A stretch of 35,922 bases of DNA from Rhizophagus sp. LPA8_4_AMF (lineage: Eukaryota > Glomeromycota > Glomeromycetes > Glomerales > Glomeraceae): the NCBI GenBank assembly GCA_021464525.1, contig JADRCO010000365.1, positions 1 to 35,922 of the forward strand, given 5' to 3'. The notes under the pieces are model-generated. The model was not told the DNA's origin. It did no database searches and saw only the letters and a list, made by a program, of their open reading frames with translations. The position numbers were made by a program, and so were the translations under genes. The stretch's first letter is position 1. Every line of letters starts with the position of its first letter. Shown in pieces: positions 10,401 to 19,796 of this stretch.

Positions 10401-12117
10401 GTGTCGCAGATTCTGGCGTATCTACGGTAGATGATTTGTTCTTACGCTTATCTGTTAAAAATATCAATAAAAATAGCATTACAGTCAAACTCCGATATAA
10501 CGATATGTTAAGATCCATATGAAAATCTTATTTTTCTCCCGTATAGTGGGAAAGTAATTATATCGAGTATTCGGCATATTCGAATATAGTATATCGAGAT
10601 CTGACTGTATTAATAAATTTTCTTACCATTGTTGTTGTTGCCTCTCACGTATTTCTTAGCAAGTCTAAAACATCGTTCCATTGGTCCTTCCATAGATTTT
10701 TTCGGAACATTCACTTTTTCGATATACCCATTTTGTGTCAATTCATCAATTCTGTTATTAAACCAACGTCGTTGGTTCTTTGTCGGATTTGATATTGCAA
10801 ACTAAATATAAAAGAGAATGATGAAAAAAAAATATTTTAATTCCGTTTTATAATCATAATAATTTTTAGGATATATATATATATAACTTACTAAGGCAAT
10901 CCTCATATCATTTGCAGACATAACCTGATTCTTGGCTTGATCAAGAATCTCAGTTAATCTTATTTTTACTAATTCAGAATTGAACGAAACATTATCACCA
11001 ATTTTATCTGCTGAATCATGGTCATCACTTAATTGTGATACTGGGATTTTGCTCGTTGGTATATATACAGATTTTCCAGAATATGCTTTATTTTGAGCCG
11101 CGCATCCAGACAAGATGCACAAATTTGTCTGTATCCCATTTTGAGTAACTTTTAATTTTACTCTAAAAACAAAATAATTCTTATTAACAATTAATAAATT
11201 TGATAAATGTAATATTAATATAAATAAATTAATTAACTTACATTAATTTAAGATTACAAAGTGTTTTTAAATAATGGGAAAAAGATTTTGGTTCGATATT
11301 AAAGTGTCTTGCCATATCTACTTGAGTAGCACCTAAAGAACGGTGTTTTGCTATATGCTGCAATATTCTCCAAACTTGATTTGAAAGTGGCCGAGATATC
11401 TAAATTAATTATATATTTTATTTAGCTCTGAACCAAAAATTAAGAGTTGATCATAAATACTTACATCAACTATTCCAAACAGAATTTTTTTTTGAAATTT
11501 TTCAGTCGTCATTATCCGAAATCTGTCACCATAATTCGTTCTAATTTCTTCAAGAGACATATTGTCGATTTGGACAGTCTGATAATTTTTTTCATCAGTC
11601 TATTATATTTATAAATAAGTCGAAAGTTTTATATAGCGAAATAATAAAATAGTAGAATTACTAAACAAAGAGAAATTTACTGTTTTAAATGATGCGGCCG
11701 TATTTTTCTTGCCTTTTATTGAAGTCTTTTGAATTTGTTCCGAAGTAACTTCCTTCAATATGCAAAATGATAAATTATCACTAGTTGAGAATTGTGACCA
11801 AAAGAATTCTTTATATGTTTCGTCAATTGTTGGTTTCATTATTTCTGGTTCGTCGAATGTTACGAATTCTTTGCATCGTTTATTAAGAAATTCTTGTACG
11901 AATACCCATAAACGATCAAATCCACAACCTTTTTTCGGTTGAGAAATTTAAAGGGATAAACACGAAATATTTATTATTACGTACTGTATAATAATTTTAA
12001 CGAATATATACGAATTAACAAAGATATAAGAAAAATAATCAAAGAATACAAATGCGAACCTTCTGCTCCTTCCATTGCAATTTCCTCTAAGCAGTATACG
12101 ATAGTTTCATCAATCAT
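4424..12117 (-). CDS. TFIIIC largest subunit (tau138/GTF3C1, B-block binding), 17 exons
   Basis: Encodes the B-box-binding subunit of TFIIIC, which recruits RNA polymerase III to tRNA genes. Exons (descending): 12117-12060, 11928-11681, 11599-11465, 11399-11242, 11162-10892, 10801-10627, 10451-10285, 10206-7251, 7175-6803, 6710-6440, 6367-6189, 6117-5967, 5877-5799, 5716-5286, 5205-4828, 4748-4592, 4512-4424. Every junction keeps phase and the exons sum to 6276 nt, giving 2091 aa, close to human GTF3C1 (about 2100) and much longer than yeast tau138. The start opens [17 protein letters not shown], the family's usual N-terminus. Residues about 148-200 form the B-block winged helix ([18 protein letters not shown]). 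Two AT-hooks (KKRGRPRK at 539-546; KKRGRPRK at about 575-582) follow. Residues about 1221-1283 are homeodomain-like. A SANT-like helix begins at W1407 ([16 protein letters not shown]), followed by [11 protein letters not shown] at 1605 and conserved C-terminal helices. The donor of exon 1 (GTTCGC) is unusual but phase-consistent. Family certain; a few junctions could shift. Confidence 0.93.
10482..10607. mobile_element. 126-bp pogo/Tigger-type MITE inside a TFIIIC intron
   Basis: The element runs from CAGTCAAACTCCGATATAA on the left to TATATCGAGATCTGACTG on the right, so the ends are imperfect terminal inverted repeats (CAGTCA plus CGATATA shared). It is flanked by TA on both sides (10480-10481 and 10608-10609), matching the TA target duplication of Tc1/mariner/pogo elements. 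It lies wholly inside the intron between exons 6 and 7 (10452-10626). Removing the element and one TA would leave a 47-bp intron, a normal size here. It has no coding capacity, so it is non-autonomous. Confidence 0.8.
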
Positions 12118-12514
12118 TTTTTTAAAAAATTGACTATTAAAAAAATAAATCAAAACGAACTATGTGAAGTAAACACGTCAAAAACTCAAAATTTTATTTA
12201 TTTCAATCGCGTCTAAAGAGTATATGGTTTTAAATTAAACTTACTTAAATATAAAATTTATAAGGATTGAATAAGTTTAATAATCGAAAAGGAATATAAA
12301 TACATATATATATAATATTATATGAGTGTTTGAAACATTCGTTAAGAAAAAATAACTTTTCGAATTAAAAATTTTCAGTTCTTTTATTAATCATAAAAAA
12401 AAAAAATTCAAATTTTTAATCCCGGCAAAAGGTAAAAAATTTCTCGGCCGGAATTAAGTCACGTGTTAATAATCACTTATCAGATAATATAACTGTCATA
12501 CTCTGTCACAATGA
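12118..12514. promoter_or_regulatory. Upstream region of the TFIIIC gene
   Basis: This 397-bp gap lies between the CREG-family stop and the TFIIIC start and must hold the TFIIIC promoter and the CREG 3' end. It is AT-rich with poly-A and TATATA runs. A GC-richer patch at about 12420-12455 pairs CCCGGC with GGCCGG. No specific factor site can be assigned. Confidence 0.4.
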
Positions 12515-13561
12515 CTAAGGATGTTGCATATTCATCCACCTAACTTGTTCAACTTCAACTTCTTCGTTACAATTATGATTTATGTAAGTACTTCCATCAG
12601 GATCAACCTTATGATATAATTCACTATCAATATAACCAATATAATGTTCACCGCCAAATCCACCAACAAAGTAAATATCATGTACAATAAATCTATAAAA
12701 ATAGAACACGTGTCCTCTACCTGGAACCCTATAAAGAATCATTTGATTAGGTTGAGAAAGTAAAAGATTAATGATTAATAAAATAAAAAAATCTATTTAC
12801 CACCAACGCGCTCTTGGATGCTTATCTAAAAAACATTTTTGTACATTTGCAACCTAAAAAATAAGATAGTAATTGATATCAAACATAACATAAATAAATA
12901 TAAATAAATATAATATATATATATGTATGTATATATGTATATATATCAGATATATATTAATAATTAAATACATACTTCATCCTCAGATACTCTTTCCAAA
13001 TGGCCAAATAAATTAAGCCTTGGTTCAGCGACGGGAAAAAAAGTGTCATTTTTACTTAGTTTACGAATCATTAAAGAAGCTTTCCAATTATTGTCTCTGG
13101 CATTTTGAATATTTTTCTAAAAATAACAAAATTATAATTTTTAGACCTGATAAACAAATTTGGCGAAACAAGGAACAGGACAGGATGTCAATTTATATAA
13201 ATATTCTATTTACCTGCCAGTCACTTAAAAGAAGTAATGGATTTCCTTTTGAAGGACAATCATCAGTAAAATATTCCATTAATCCGAAAGGATAACCTAT
13301 TTGATTAAAAATTACATTATATATTAAGAAGATTTTTTTCATCTTGTTTTTTAATCATTTAATATTTATTATACCTCGAACATCCTCTTTTTCGTGATGA
13401 TTCATTATAGTAACCAAAGTACCAATACCAAATTCTTTTACAAGATTTCTTGAAATAATAGCCGCATCTTTTTCACTTTCCACAAATTTATATGGATTAC
13501 CATTATTAATGATCAAACATAAAAATAAAATTAAGAGAGTTAATCGTTGGGAATTAGCCAT
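12515..13561 (-). CDS. Secreted CREG-family protein (FMN-binding split-barrel fold), 5 exons
   Basis: Resembles CREG (cellular repressor of E1A-stimulated genes), a secreted or lysosomal glycoprotein with the pyridoxamine-phosphate-oxidase-like split-barrel fold. CREG members usually lack oxidase activity. Exons 13561-13375, 13296-13214, 13116-12976, 12853-12801 and 12728-12515 join in phase to 678 nt (225 aa), the usual family length. Residues 1-22 are a signal peptide (hydrophobic LTLLILFLCLII). Next come a helix typical of CREG N-termini (AAIISRNLVKEF), the strand GTLVTIM, YPFGLMEYF with a following Asp-Asp-Cys, LNLFGHLERV, FLDKHPRARWW (the family's H-P before an aromatic pair) and the strand FVGGFGGEHYIGYI. 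N113 (NDT) is a potential glycosylation site. The tail ends in an acidic stretch. A TATA box lies about 50 bases upstream of the start. The exact biochemical role is unknown. Confidence 0.85.
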
Positions 13562-14625
13562 GATAATAATAATGTGTATATTCTTGGGGTTGGTTGTTGT
13601 AATGTACTGTGTTTTTTATATATTTTTAAACAATATAAAGGATCATGGATTTAATATCGTTTCACGGCTATTTAAGAATTCAGAAAATATTATTAACGTT
13701 TCTCTGCCATGTCAAAATTAGGTTAAATTAATTGTGTATGTCATGATTTACAATGATAAACTTTATTTTTAAAAGCCAAATGGTTACATTAGATTTGAGT
13801 GTTATTATATATGATATCATCGGTTAATTCGGTTATGTATACACCGATGGATTTTTTTGTAAATTACTCCACCAAAGTATAAAATCTAATGGTGTATACG
13901 TCATACACAATGAGATAAGCCTGTTATTCCATGGATATCTAATATTTACACCGATGCTCCGGGGGGGGGCCGGTGAATATTCATTGAGTAACAAGTATAT
14001 TTGTTTTTTTTGTGTATGTACAGTATAAATATATACAGTATATAATTTAATGAAATGTAATGATAATCAGATTACTTTTGATCTATTTGATCTATACGTC
14101 TTTGGTTTGTGATATCTGATATTACAGATGATAGATGAAGGATATATATTAAAATATATTAAAGCCAAAGAACAAATCCAAATTCAAATATTCCCGAAGC
14201 ACAAAATCCAACTTTGGAACTAGAAGTTATTAACTATATTTAAAGAGTATTAGTTCAAGATTAACAATAGTAATTGATCGTTAAAAAAACTAAAATGTTA
14301 TTTTAGATATATTAATTTTTTACTCTGTCATATGATGATCTGTCATGTAAAAATTTGCAAATTAATTATCCTCTCGAAGAATGTATAACATACAATATTA
14401 CTTGTTAAATTTTTACCAATTTTTTATTAATAAAACAAATGTACAATATTTTATATATAAATTTCTTTCAACGAAATACAAATAAACTTATCCATAATAA
14501 TTGTGTCGTAAAACTATTAAAATTAAAATTATTTGTGAATATTAAATGTTAAAAAAACCAATTTTGATTCTATAATTTACCTATTTGTAACAAATTCTTT
14601 TTACAGATTTTCTTCGATATTCTCT
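13562..14625. other. 1.06-kb intergenic region with small inverted repeats and a G run
   Basis: Holds the CREG-gene promoter and the 3' side of F-box 1. Between 13788 and 13970 there are inverted words (ATTAGATTT at 13788-13796; AAATCTAAT at 13882-13890), a CATCGGT/ACCGATG hairpin near 13818-13849, a direct copy of TACACCGATG (about 13840 and 13947) and a run of nine G at 13961-13969. The short plus-strand frame at 13509-13721 overlaps the CREG exon and is not convincing. No gene seen. Confidence 0.5.
13611..13620 (-). promoter_or_regulatory. TATA box of the CREG-family gene
   Basis: On the minus strand the sequence reads TATAAAAAAC within ATATATAAAAAAC, 50-59 bases upstream of the ATG at 13561. 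This matches the spacing of the TATA box in front of the Argonaute gene in this window. Confidence 0.5.
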
Positions 14626-16260
14626 TTATAAACAAATATTAGAAGAAATCGTTATTATTTTTTTTTTCTTTTTATTTAATCGTGAAATCATGAAATTATT
14701 ATTACCTGGAATGTCAATTGTAGTAATAATATTTGTATTTCTTGGCCAAATATCACTATCCATATGAAATGTAATTCCACTTTGACGAATTACATTAAAA
14801 TGTTCTTCATTCATTGTTTTTATTCTTGCATCCTCTAAATCTTGAATATTAAAAGGTGCATTATAATGATAAATTTTAAAAATTTTAAGAGTATTTTTAC
14901 AACTATCTAAAAATATTTTTAAAGACTCGGGTGAAAAAATCCAAGGGTTTGTAAAAGACATATTAAGCGAGAGTATTTCTAAATTCGGAGAAATAGACCT
15001 TGCCATTCCGATAAAAATATCATTTGCATCAATTCCTCCTTCTCCTCGAAAATCAATATATTTTAATTCTTTACAATTACTTAAAATTAAGATAATTTCA
15101 GTAGGATCAATAGAATTGACTGAAATATCTTCTAATTTTGTGCAGAATTTCGTAATTGTTTCAATTAATCCAAATACTTCAACATCAAATGAAACACTTT
15201 TAATATTTAATTGAGCTGTTTTAAATATCTCACAAAAACTTTGAGAAGGAACTTCGGATGGTCCTGAAACATAGAATACATGTTCTAATAAAGGGAATGC
15301 ATTGCTGATTGCATTAAAGGTTTTTTCTTGAATTTCTTCACATTCAATAAATGTCATGGACCTCAATGCCTTACATTTACCAAATTCGGCTAGACTTTTG
15401 AAATCAACGTTAGTAAAAGATACATTTTGAAGAAATATGGAACGAAAAGTATTGTTTTGAGTCGCAAGTGATCGAAAAATTGCACCGAAGATGTCATCAT
15501 CAATTAGAGTAAACCTAGTATCTGAAACAAGCTTGAAATGTTCCAAATGATTTTGAACAGAAATAAGTGAAGCTAAACCTTTTGCTTCGTCGAATGTGGA
15601 GAGAGTAATTTCAAGATGTGAAATATTCTTACAAACATTTGACATGGAAACAAATGTTGCCGCATTATTCGATTTTCCGGGAATTCCATGACAATAAAAA
15701 ATTTGAAGATTTGCAAGACTTCTATTAGCACCTTCAAAAGTTGCAAAAGGAATTGAATAAACATTCAATGGATCGAATCCAAAATCACTGAATTCAATAT
15801 ATTTTAATTCTACAGATCGAGAAATAAAGTTTTTGCATAAGATTGTAAATATCAATTTAATTTGATTGGAAGTTTTTTGATGTTCGTTTAACATAGATCC
15901 GCAAAAACCTGCTTGTGGAAACATATATTGTTGAATCCTAAATTTTAAACTAGTAGTTGAAAGATAATTCAAGTAAGATGCGTAATCAAACGCAGTACTA
16001 GAAGATGTACATGATAAGTCAACTCCACTCGATTCTAAAAATAGTTTTGATCTTTGATCAAGACATGATAAATACGTTCTCATTATAATCTTCTTACAAT
16101 GGTTTTCTCGATTATTGCTATCAAACGGATTTCTCCATAGAATAGGGACCGCAAATTTGCACCATTCTCTATTAACCATCAAAGCAGAAAATAAGTCTCT
16201 GTTTATTTCGAGATTTGAAATCACATCTTCTACACATTCAGTTGGTAAAGGAAAATCCAT
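14626..16260 (-). CDS. F-box protein with leucine-rich-repeat-like region (F-box 1)
   Basis: A probable substrate-recruiting adaptor of an SCF ubiquitin ligase. The 544-aa single-exon reading opens MDFPLPTECVEDVISNL and continues with DLFSALMVNREWCKFAVPIL, the F-box pattern (LP, conserved L/I spacing, LVNREW, W at the end of helix 3), covering about residues 3-45. The rest (about 150-500) is an irregular leucine-rich-repeat series with words such as LRSMTFIECEEI, LEHVFYVSG and LKYIDFRGEG spaced about 25 residues apart. The last ~25 residues (a lysine run, then ITISSNICL) look atypical, and a GGTAATAATA just before them could be a donor, so the true C-terminus may lie on a short further exon. 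Target unknown. F-box/LRR proteins are often multicopy in glomeromycete genomes; a second one lies at 23745-25295. Confidence 0.8.
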   Translation of the reverse strand: MDFPLPTECVEDVISNLEINRDLFSALMVNREWCKFAVPILWRNPFDSNNRENHCKKIIMRTYLSCLDQRSKLFLESSGVDLSCTSSSTAFDYASYLNYLSTTSLKFRIQQYMFPQAGFCGSMLNEHQKTSNQIKLIFTILCKNFISRSVELKYIEFSDFGFDPLNVYSIPFATFEGANRSLANLQIFYCHGIPGKSNNAATFVSMSNVCKNISHLEITLSTFDEAKGLASLISVQNHLEHFKLVSDTRFTLIDDDIFGAIFRSLATQNNTFRSIFLQNVSFTNVDFKSLAEFGKCKALRSMTFIECEEIQEKTFNAISNAFPLLEHVFYVSGPSEVPSQSFCEIFKTAQLNIKSVSFDVEVFGLIETITKFCTKLEDISVNSIDPTEIILILSNCKELKYIDFRGEGGIDANDIFIGMARSISPNLEILSLNMSFTNPWIFSPESLKIFLDSCKNTLKIFKIYHYNAPFNIQDLEDARIKTMNEEHFNVIRQSGITFHMDSDIWPRNTNIITTIDIPGNNNFMISRLNKKKKKIITISSNICL

Positions 16261-16712
16261 TTCTTCGGATTAAAAGTTCTGTATATCAGGATCTTTTTTT
16301 TTTTAATATGAAAGATAAATAAAATAGAAAAATATTTTATAATGTTTAAAATAATGACAATGTTATATTATCGCAAAATTTTTGATATCTCTTTTTACTT
16401 ACAATTTAAAAAAAAAATTTTTTTTTTTTTCTTTCAAGTGAATTGTGCATTTTTAACACGCGGAAAACGAGTATAAATATGTAAGATATGTAAGAAACAA
16501 AGCAAACAAAGCAATAGATGATATAATTTTACCCAATTTGGATAAATTTTGACAATCAGTTATGAAAATCGGTTGTGTTACAAGCAAGCGATCGTTGTTA
16601 CTTGTGTTACTTTTTAAGTATGCAAAGTACCCATAATTTTAATGCACAAAAAAAAAATTATTTAAACCTCTAAACTTTTAATTTAAACTTTAAAGCACTT
16701 ACAAATATTAAA
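16261..16712. promoter_or_regulatory. Divergent upstream region shared by F-box 1 and RFT1
   Basis: 452 bp separate the two divergent start codons, so both promoters lie here. The tract is AT-rich with long T and A runs (around 16290 and 16405-16432) and a slightly GC-richer patch containing AACACGCGGAAAACGAG near 16455. No clear TATA box is seen for either gene. Confidence 0.45.
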
Positions 16713-18811
16713 ATGTCAACTATAAGGCGTAAAATTATCAAAGAAATTTCGAAGGAGAAAAATAAAATAATTGAAAATGAAACTCGTTCTGAATTAACTA
16801 CACCGTCGCAAAAGGATGTATCTCAAATTTTATCATCATCTGTAGCAGGAGCTTCTTCACTTGTTATGTTACAACTTATTAGCAGATTGACTACTTTTGT
16901 TTTGCATCAAGTTGTTTTACGTTACACAGATCCTGCAACATTTGGAATTGCATCAGTGCAATTAGAATTATTATTGGCAACAATCTTGTTTTTATCTCGC
17001 GAAGGATTTCGGTGTGCTTTGTTGAGAGGTAGTGGTGATATTATTGTAGTTGATTCTGATGAAAAATCATCTGAGAAATCACAAGGAAATTCGAAAGATC
17101 CGATAATATTTGCCAATTCATCTGTTGGATCCGTCCAAAAAATAACAAATTTATCTTACGTTCCAATTCCAATCGGGATAATTACAACATTTCTTGCCTG
17201 CGCATTTTATATCATTTACGCAACAGAGGAATCATTATCTGCACCATATTATGTTATTTCGGTAATACTATATGGTTTAGCAGCATTTATTGAATTAATT
17301 ATTGAGCCACTTTACGTTACTGCCATGAACAATTTATTATTCACTCTTAGAGTGCGTTGTGAGATAATTGGGGTATTTCTTCGTTGTTTTATTACATTCG
17401 CAATGACAGTCATAGGTGCTCCAAAAAATGGTGAAAAGGGCGAAAATGCTTATGGAGTTTTAGCATTTGCAGTTGCACAGGTTGCTTTTTCTTTAGTTTT
17501 GATGATAGGTTATATCGGATATTTCATATCAAATTGGGATATTCAATTATTGAAACCACGAAAATTACAAGATGAAAGGTAATAGATTATTAAATCCTTT
17601 TATAAAGAAACTTTAATACATATATTTTTTATTGATTGATGTTATCTTTATCTTTATGTATAGACAAAAGGTATTCTGGTTTGACGAACATTTGTTTAAC
17701 TTAGCCAAAACATTTACAAAGCAATCTTTGTTAAAACATGTCTTAACAGAAGGTGATAAAATGTTAATAGCATTATTAAGTGAGCCAATAGATCAAGGAA
17801 TATATGCATTTGTTTTTAATTACGGTAGGTTAAAAGATCTTATTATAGATTTATCATTTCTTTCTAAATACTCATGTCATTTTGTTTTTTTAGGATCACT
17901 GATTGTGCGAATATTATTTCAACCATTGGAAGAAACGACTCGTACATTATTTTCCAAACTCTTAACGTGTGTTGATACTCATAATGACGTTAACGATGAA
18001 CAAAAAGAATCAGAAGCAGAAACTTGTAGAGCATTAATAACATCTTTACAAGTTCTAACAGCTTTAATTAAATTTCATATTTTACTTGGACTTCTTTTTA
18101 TTGGATTCGCAACTAATTATACTGGAACTTTGATTGATTTACTTGTAGGTTCTGTATGGTCCCAAACACCCGCACCACTTGTATTATCAGTTTATTGTAT
18201 ATATGTTCCAATAATGGGAATTAATGGTGTTACTGAAGCATTTGTAGCAGCGGTTGCGTCAGAAGAAACTTTAAGTAAATTAAATTATTGGTTAATTGCT
18301 TTTTCAGCAGGATTTGTTGGAGCTGGTGTAATATTTATGAAAGGGTTATCCGCCGGTGCTGTTGGATTAGTTGCAGCTAATGTAATTAATTTATCAACAC
18401 GAATTTTATGGAGTTGGAATTTTATTAGATCATATTTTTTAAATCACCGTGATGGTAGACAGGAAACGAATGAATTGAAAAGAATGTTATCTTTATCCAA
18501 TTTATTACCTAATTATTTAGTGTTACTATCTTTTAGTTTAGCATGGATTATAACTTATTTTTCTAATCAATTGATTGGTTGGGAAGCTTTGGATGCGAAG
18601 ATTAAACATATTGCTGTTGGTGGTGTTTGTGCTATTGTTGTCTCAGGAATAACGTAATCATTACTCTTTCTATATTTTTTTTGTGATTTTTTTTTTTCGT
18701 AAATTTATTAACCAATTATTATTTATACTTAGGTATTCGCAAGAAAAAGAATTTATAAGAGATTCCATGAAACTTATTCGTGGTAACAAGGCACCAAATA
18801 AGCGAGAATAA
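16713..18811 (+). CDS. RFT1: RFT1, ER membrane protein for lipid-linked oligosaccharide translocation, 4 exons
   Basis: RFT1 is a polytopic ER membrane protein of the MurJ/MATE-like superfamily needed for the Man5GlcNAc2-PP-dolichol step of N-glycosylation. Whether it is the flippase itself is disputed. Exons 16713-17578, 17664-17824, 17894-18653 and 18733-18811 join in phase to 1866 nt (621 aa, a little longer than human or yeast). The N-terminal hallmark is clear: SSLVMLQLISRLTTFVLHQV, then FLSREGFRCALLR. After intron 2 comes GSLIVRILFQPLEET, which is strongly family-like. About a dozen hydrophobic segments follow, with YVPIMGINGVTEAF and YSQEKEFIRD near the end. The second intron (17825-17893, 69 bp) is a multiple of three with no stop, so an unspliced reading stays open; its removal is supported by the restored motif. 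A low-complexity insert (DEKSSEKSQGNSKD) near residue 115 adds length. Confidence 0.92.
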
Positions 18812-19045
18812 TTTTTATAAACTTGTATTTAAATAATTAAAATGTAATAAATTGAATAAATTGGATAAATTGAAATTTTATAATATTGATTATGATAAAA
18901 AATATGCTCTTGTTAACTCCTTAAATTCTATGATAATTCGATAATTCGGTTACAATGTCTATGGGCCAACAAAGTAATTCGTTCAAAACTCTTGTGAGAG
19001 AATAGTGTAAGATTCGTAATTATGATAATAACCAATAGTTTTGGA
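18812..19045. other. Downstream of RFT1, no gene
   Basis: AT-rich 3' flank of RFT1, with no recognised feature before the palindromic element. Confidence 0.5.
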
Positions 19046-19265
19046 TTTAGACAATGTCCAATTCATACATGTGGGCGGATTTGGCTCACTTTATGATCGG
19101 AATGTCGATCATTTGTGCCAAAATTAACGTTAATTTTGGCCAAAATGATCGACATTCCGATCATCAAGTGAGCCAAATCCGCCCATATGATAAATGGATT
19201 TTGACATCTAATTGGATAATTGAATATATGTCCTATCCAAACGGATAATGCCCACATTGTCCAAA
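19046..19265. repeat. ~220-bp palindromic element with 56-bp hairpin arms
   Basis: Core arms 19073-19128 and 19129-19184 are reverse complements with three mismatches and no spacer, centred on TTAACGTTAA. The arms begin GGGCGGATTTGGCTCACTT. Outer short terminal repeats (TTTAGACAATGT at 19046-19057; ACATTGTCCAAA at 19254-19265, one mismatch) bound the element. The right spacer (69 bases) is longer than the left (15), so one side seems to carry a deletion. Because of the palindrome, both strands give nearly the same short open frame (19054-19248 + and 19063-19308 -). This is a sequence artefact, not a gene. It is probably a foldback MITE. Confidence 0.85.
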
Positions 19266-19409
19266 TTAAATAATACAATAAATATAAATTGGAATTACTG
19301 TCGATCATGCCTTATTTATTTAGCATAATTATTACATATTAAGGTAAGAGAGTTATTGAAGTTTCTTTTATTTTTTAAACTGATGCTTATTTTCTATTTA
19401 CTGTATTAT

Positions 19410-19575
19410 TATAGTTGGGTCCTTTGCAATAGAAAGGGGAAATTATCAGGGGGAACTTCTAGGTTAATGTTGAATGTTTTTTTTTCAGCCTAAAATTCAT
19501 ATTCATTTAGCATACAAAGTAAATTCAGTTTTTTCTGAAATTTCCTCCCTTTCTATTGCAAAGGGCCCAGCCACA
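19410..19575. mobile_element. MITE-like element with ~25-30-bp terminal inverted repeats
   Basis: The left end GGGTCCTTTGCAATAGAAAG (within 19414-19446) is mirrored by the right end CTTTCTATTGCAAAGGGCCC (within 19535-19571). About 23 of 25 bases match and the mismatches are transitions. The interior (about 95 bp) is non-coding, with a small AATTCAG/CTGAAATT hairpin near the right end. No certain target duplication is visible. Confidence 0.7.
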
Positions 19576-19796
19576 TAAAGTAAGAAGTTTGCAAATTTAA
19601 TGAATGTTAAATCCAACTTAAATTTCATAAATTTTATTATTTTTTCAACAATTTTAACAAATTTCTGTCTATTTATCTCCATATTATGAAGATTATCGTT
19701 ATATTATTTAACAAAACTAAATGACTAAATCTAATAACTAGAACTAAAAATTTTTGAAAGGTAATTAAGTTCTCAGCATGATCCTTGCGTTACTTT

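Noticed and set aside
12890-12960. TATATATG microsatellite
   Set aside because: Simple AT repeat inside an intron of the CREG-family gene; common in such DNA and of no evident meaning.
19054-19308. Overlapping open frames on both strands
   Set aside because: Both are translations of the same palindrome and therefore resemble each other; not independent genes.
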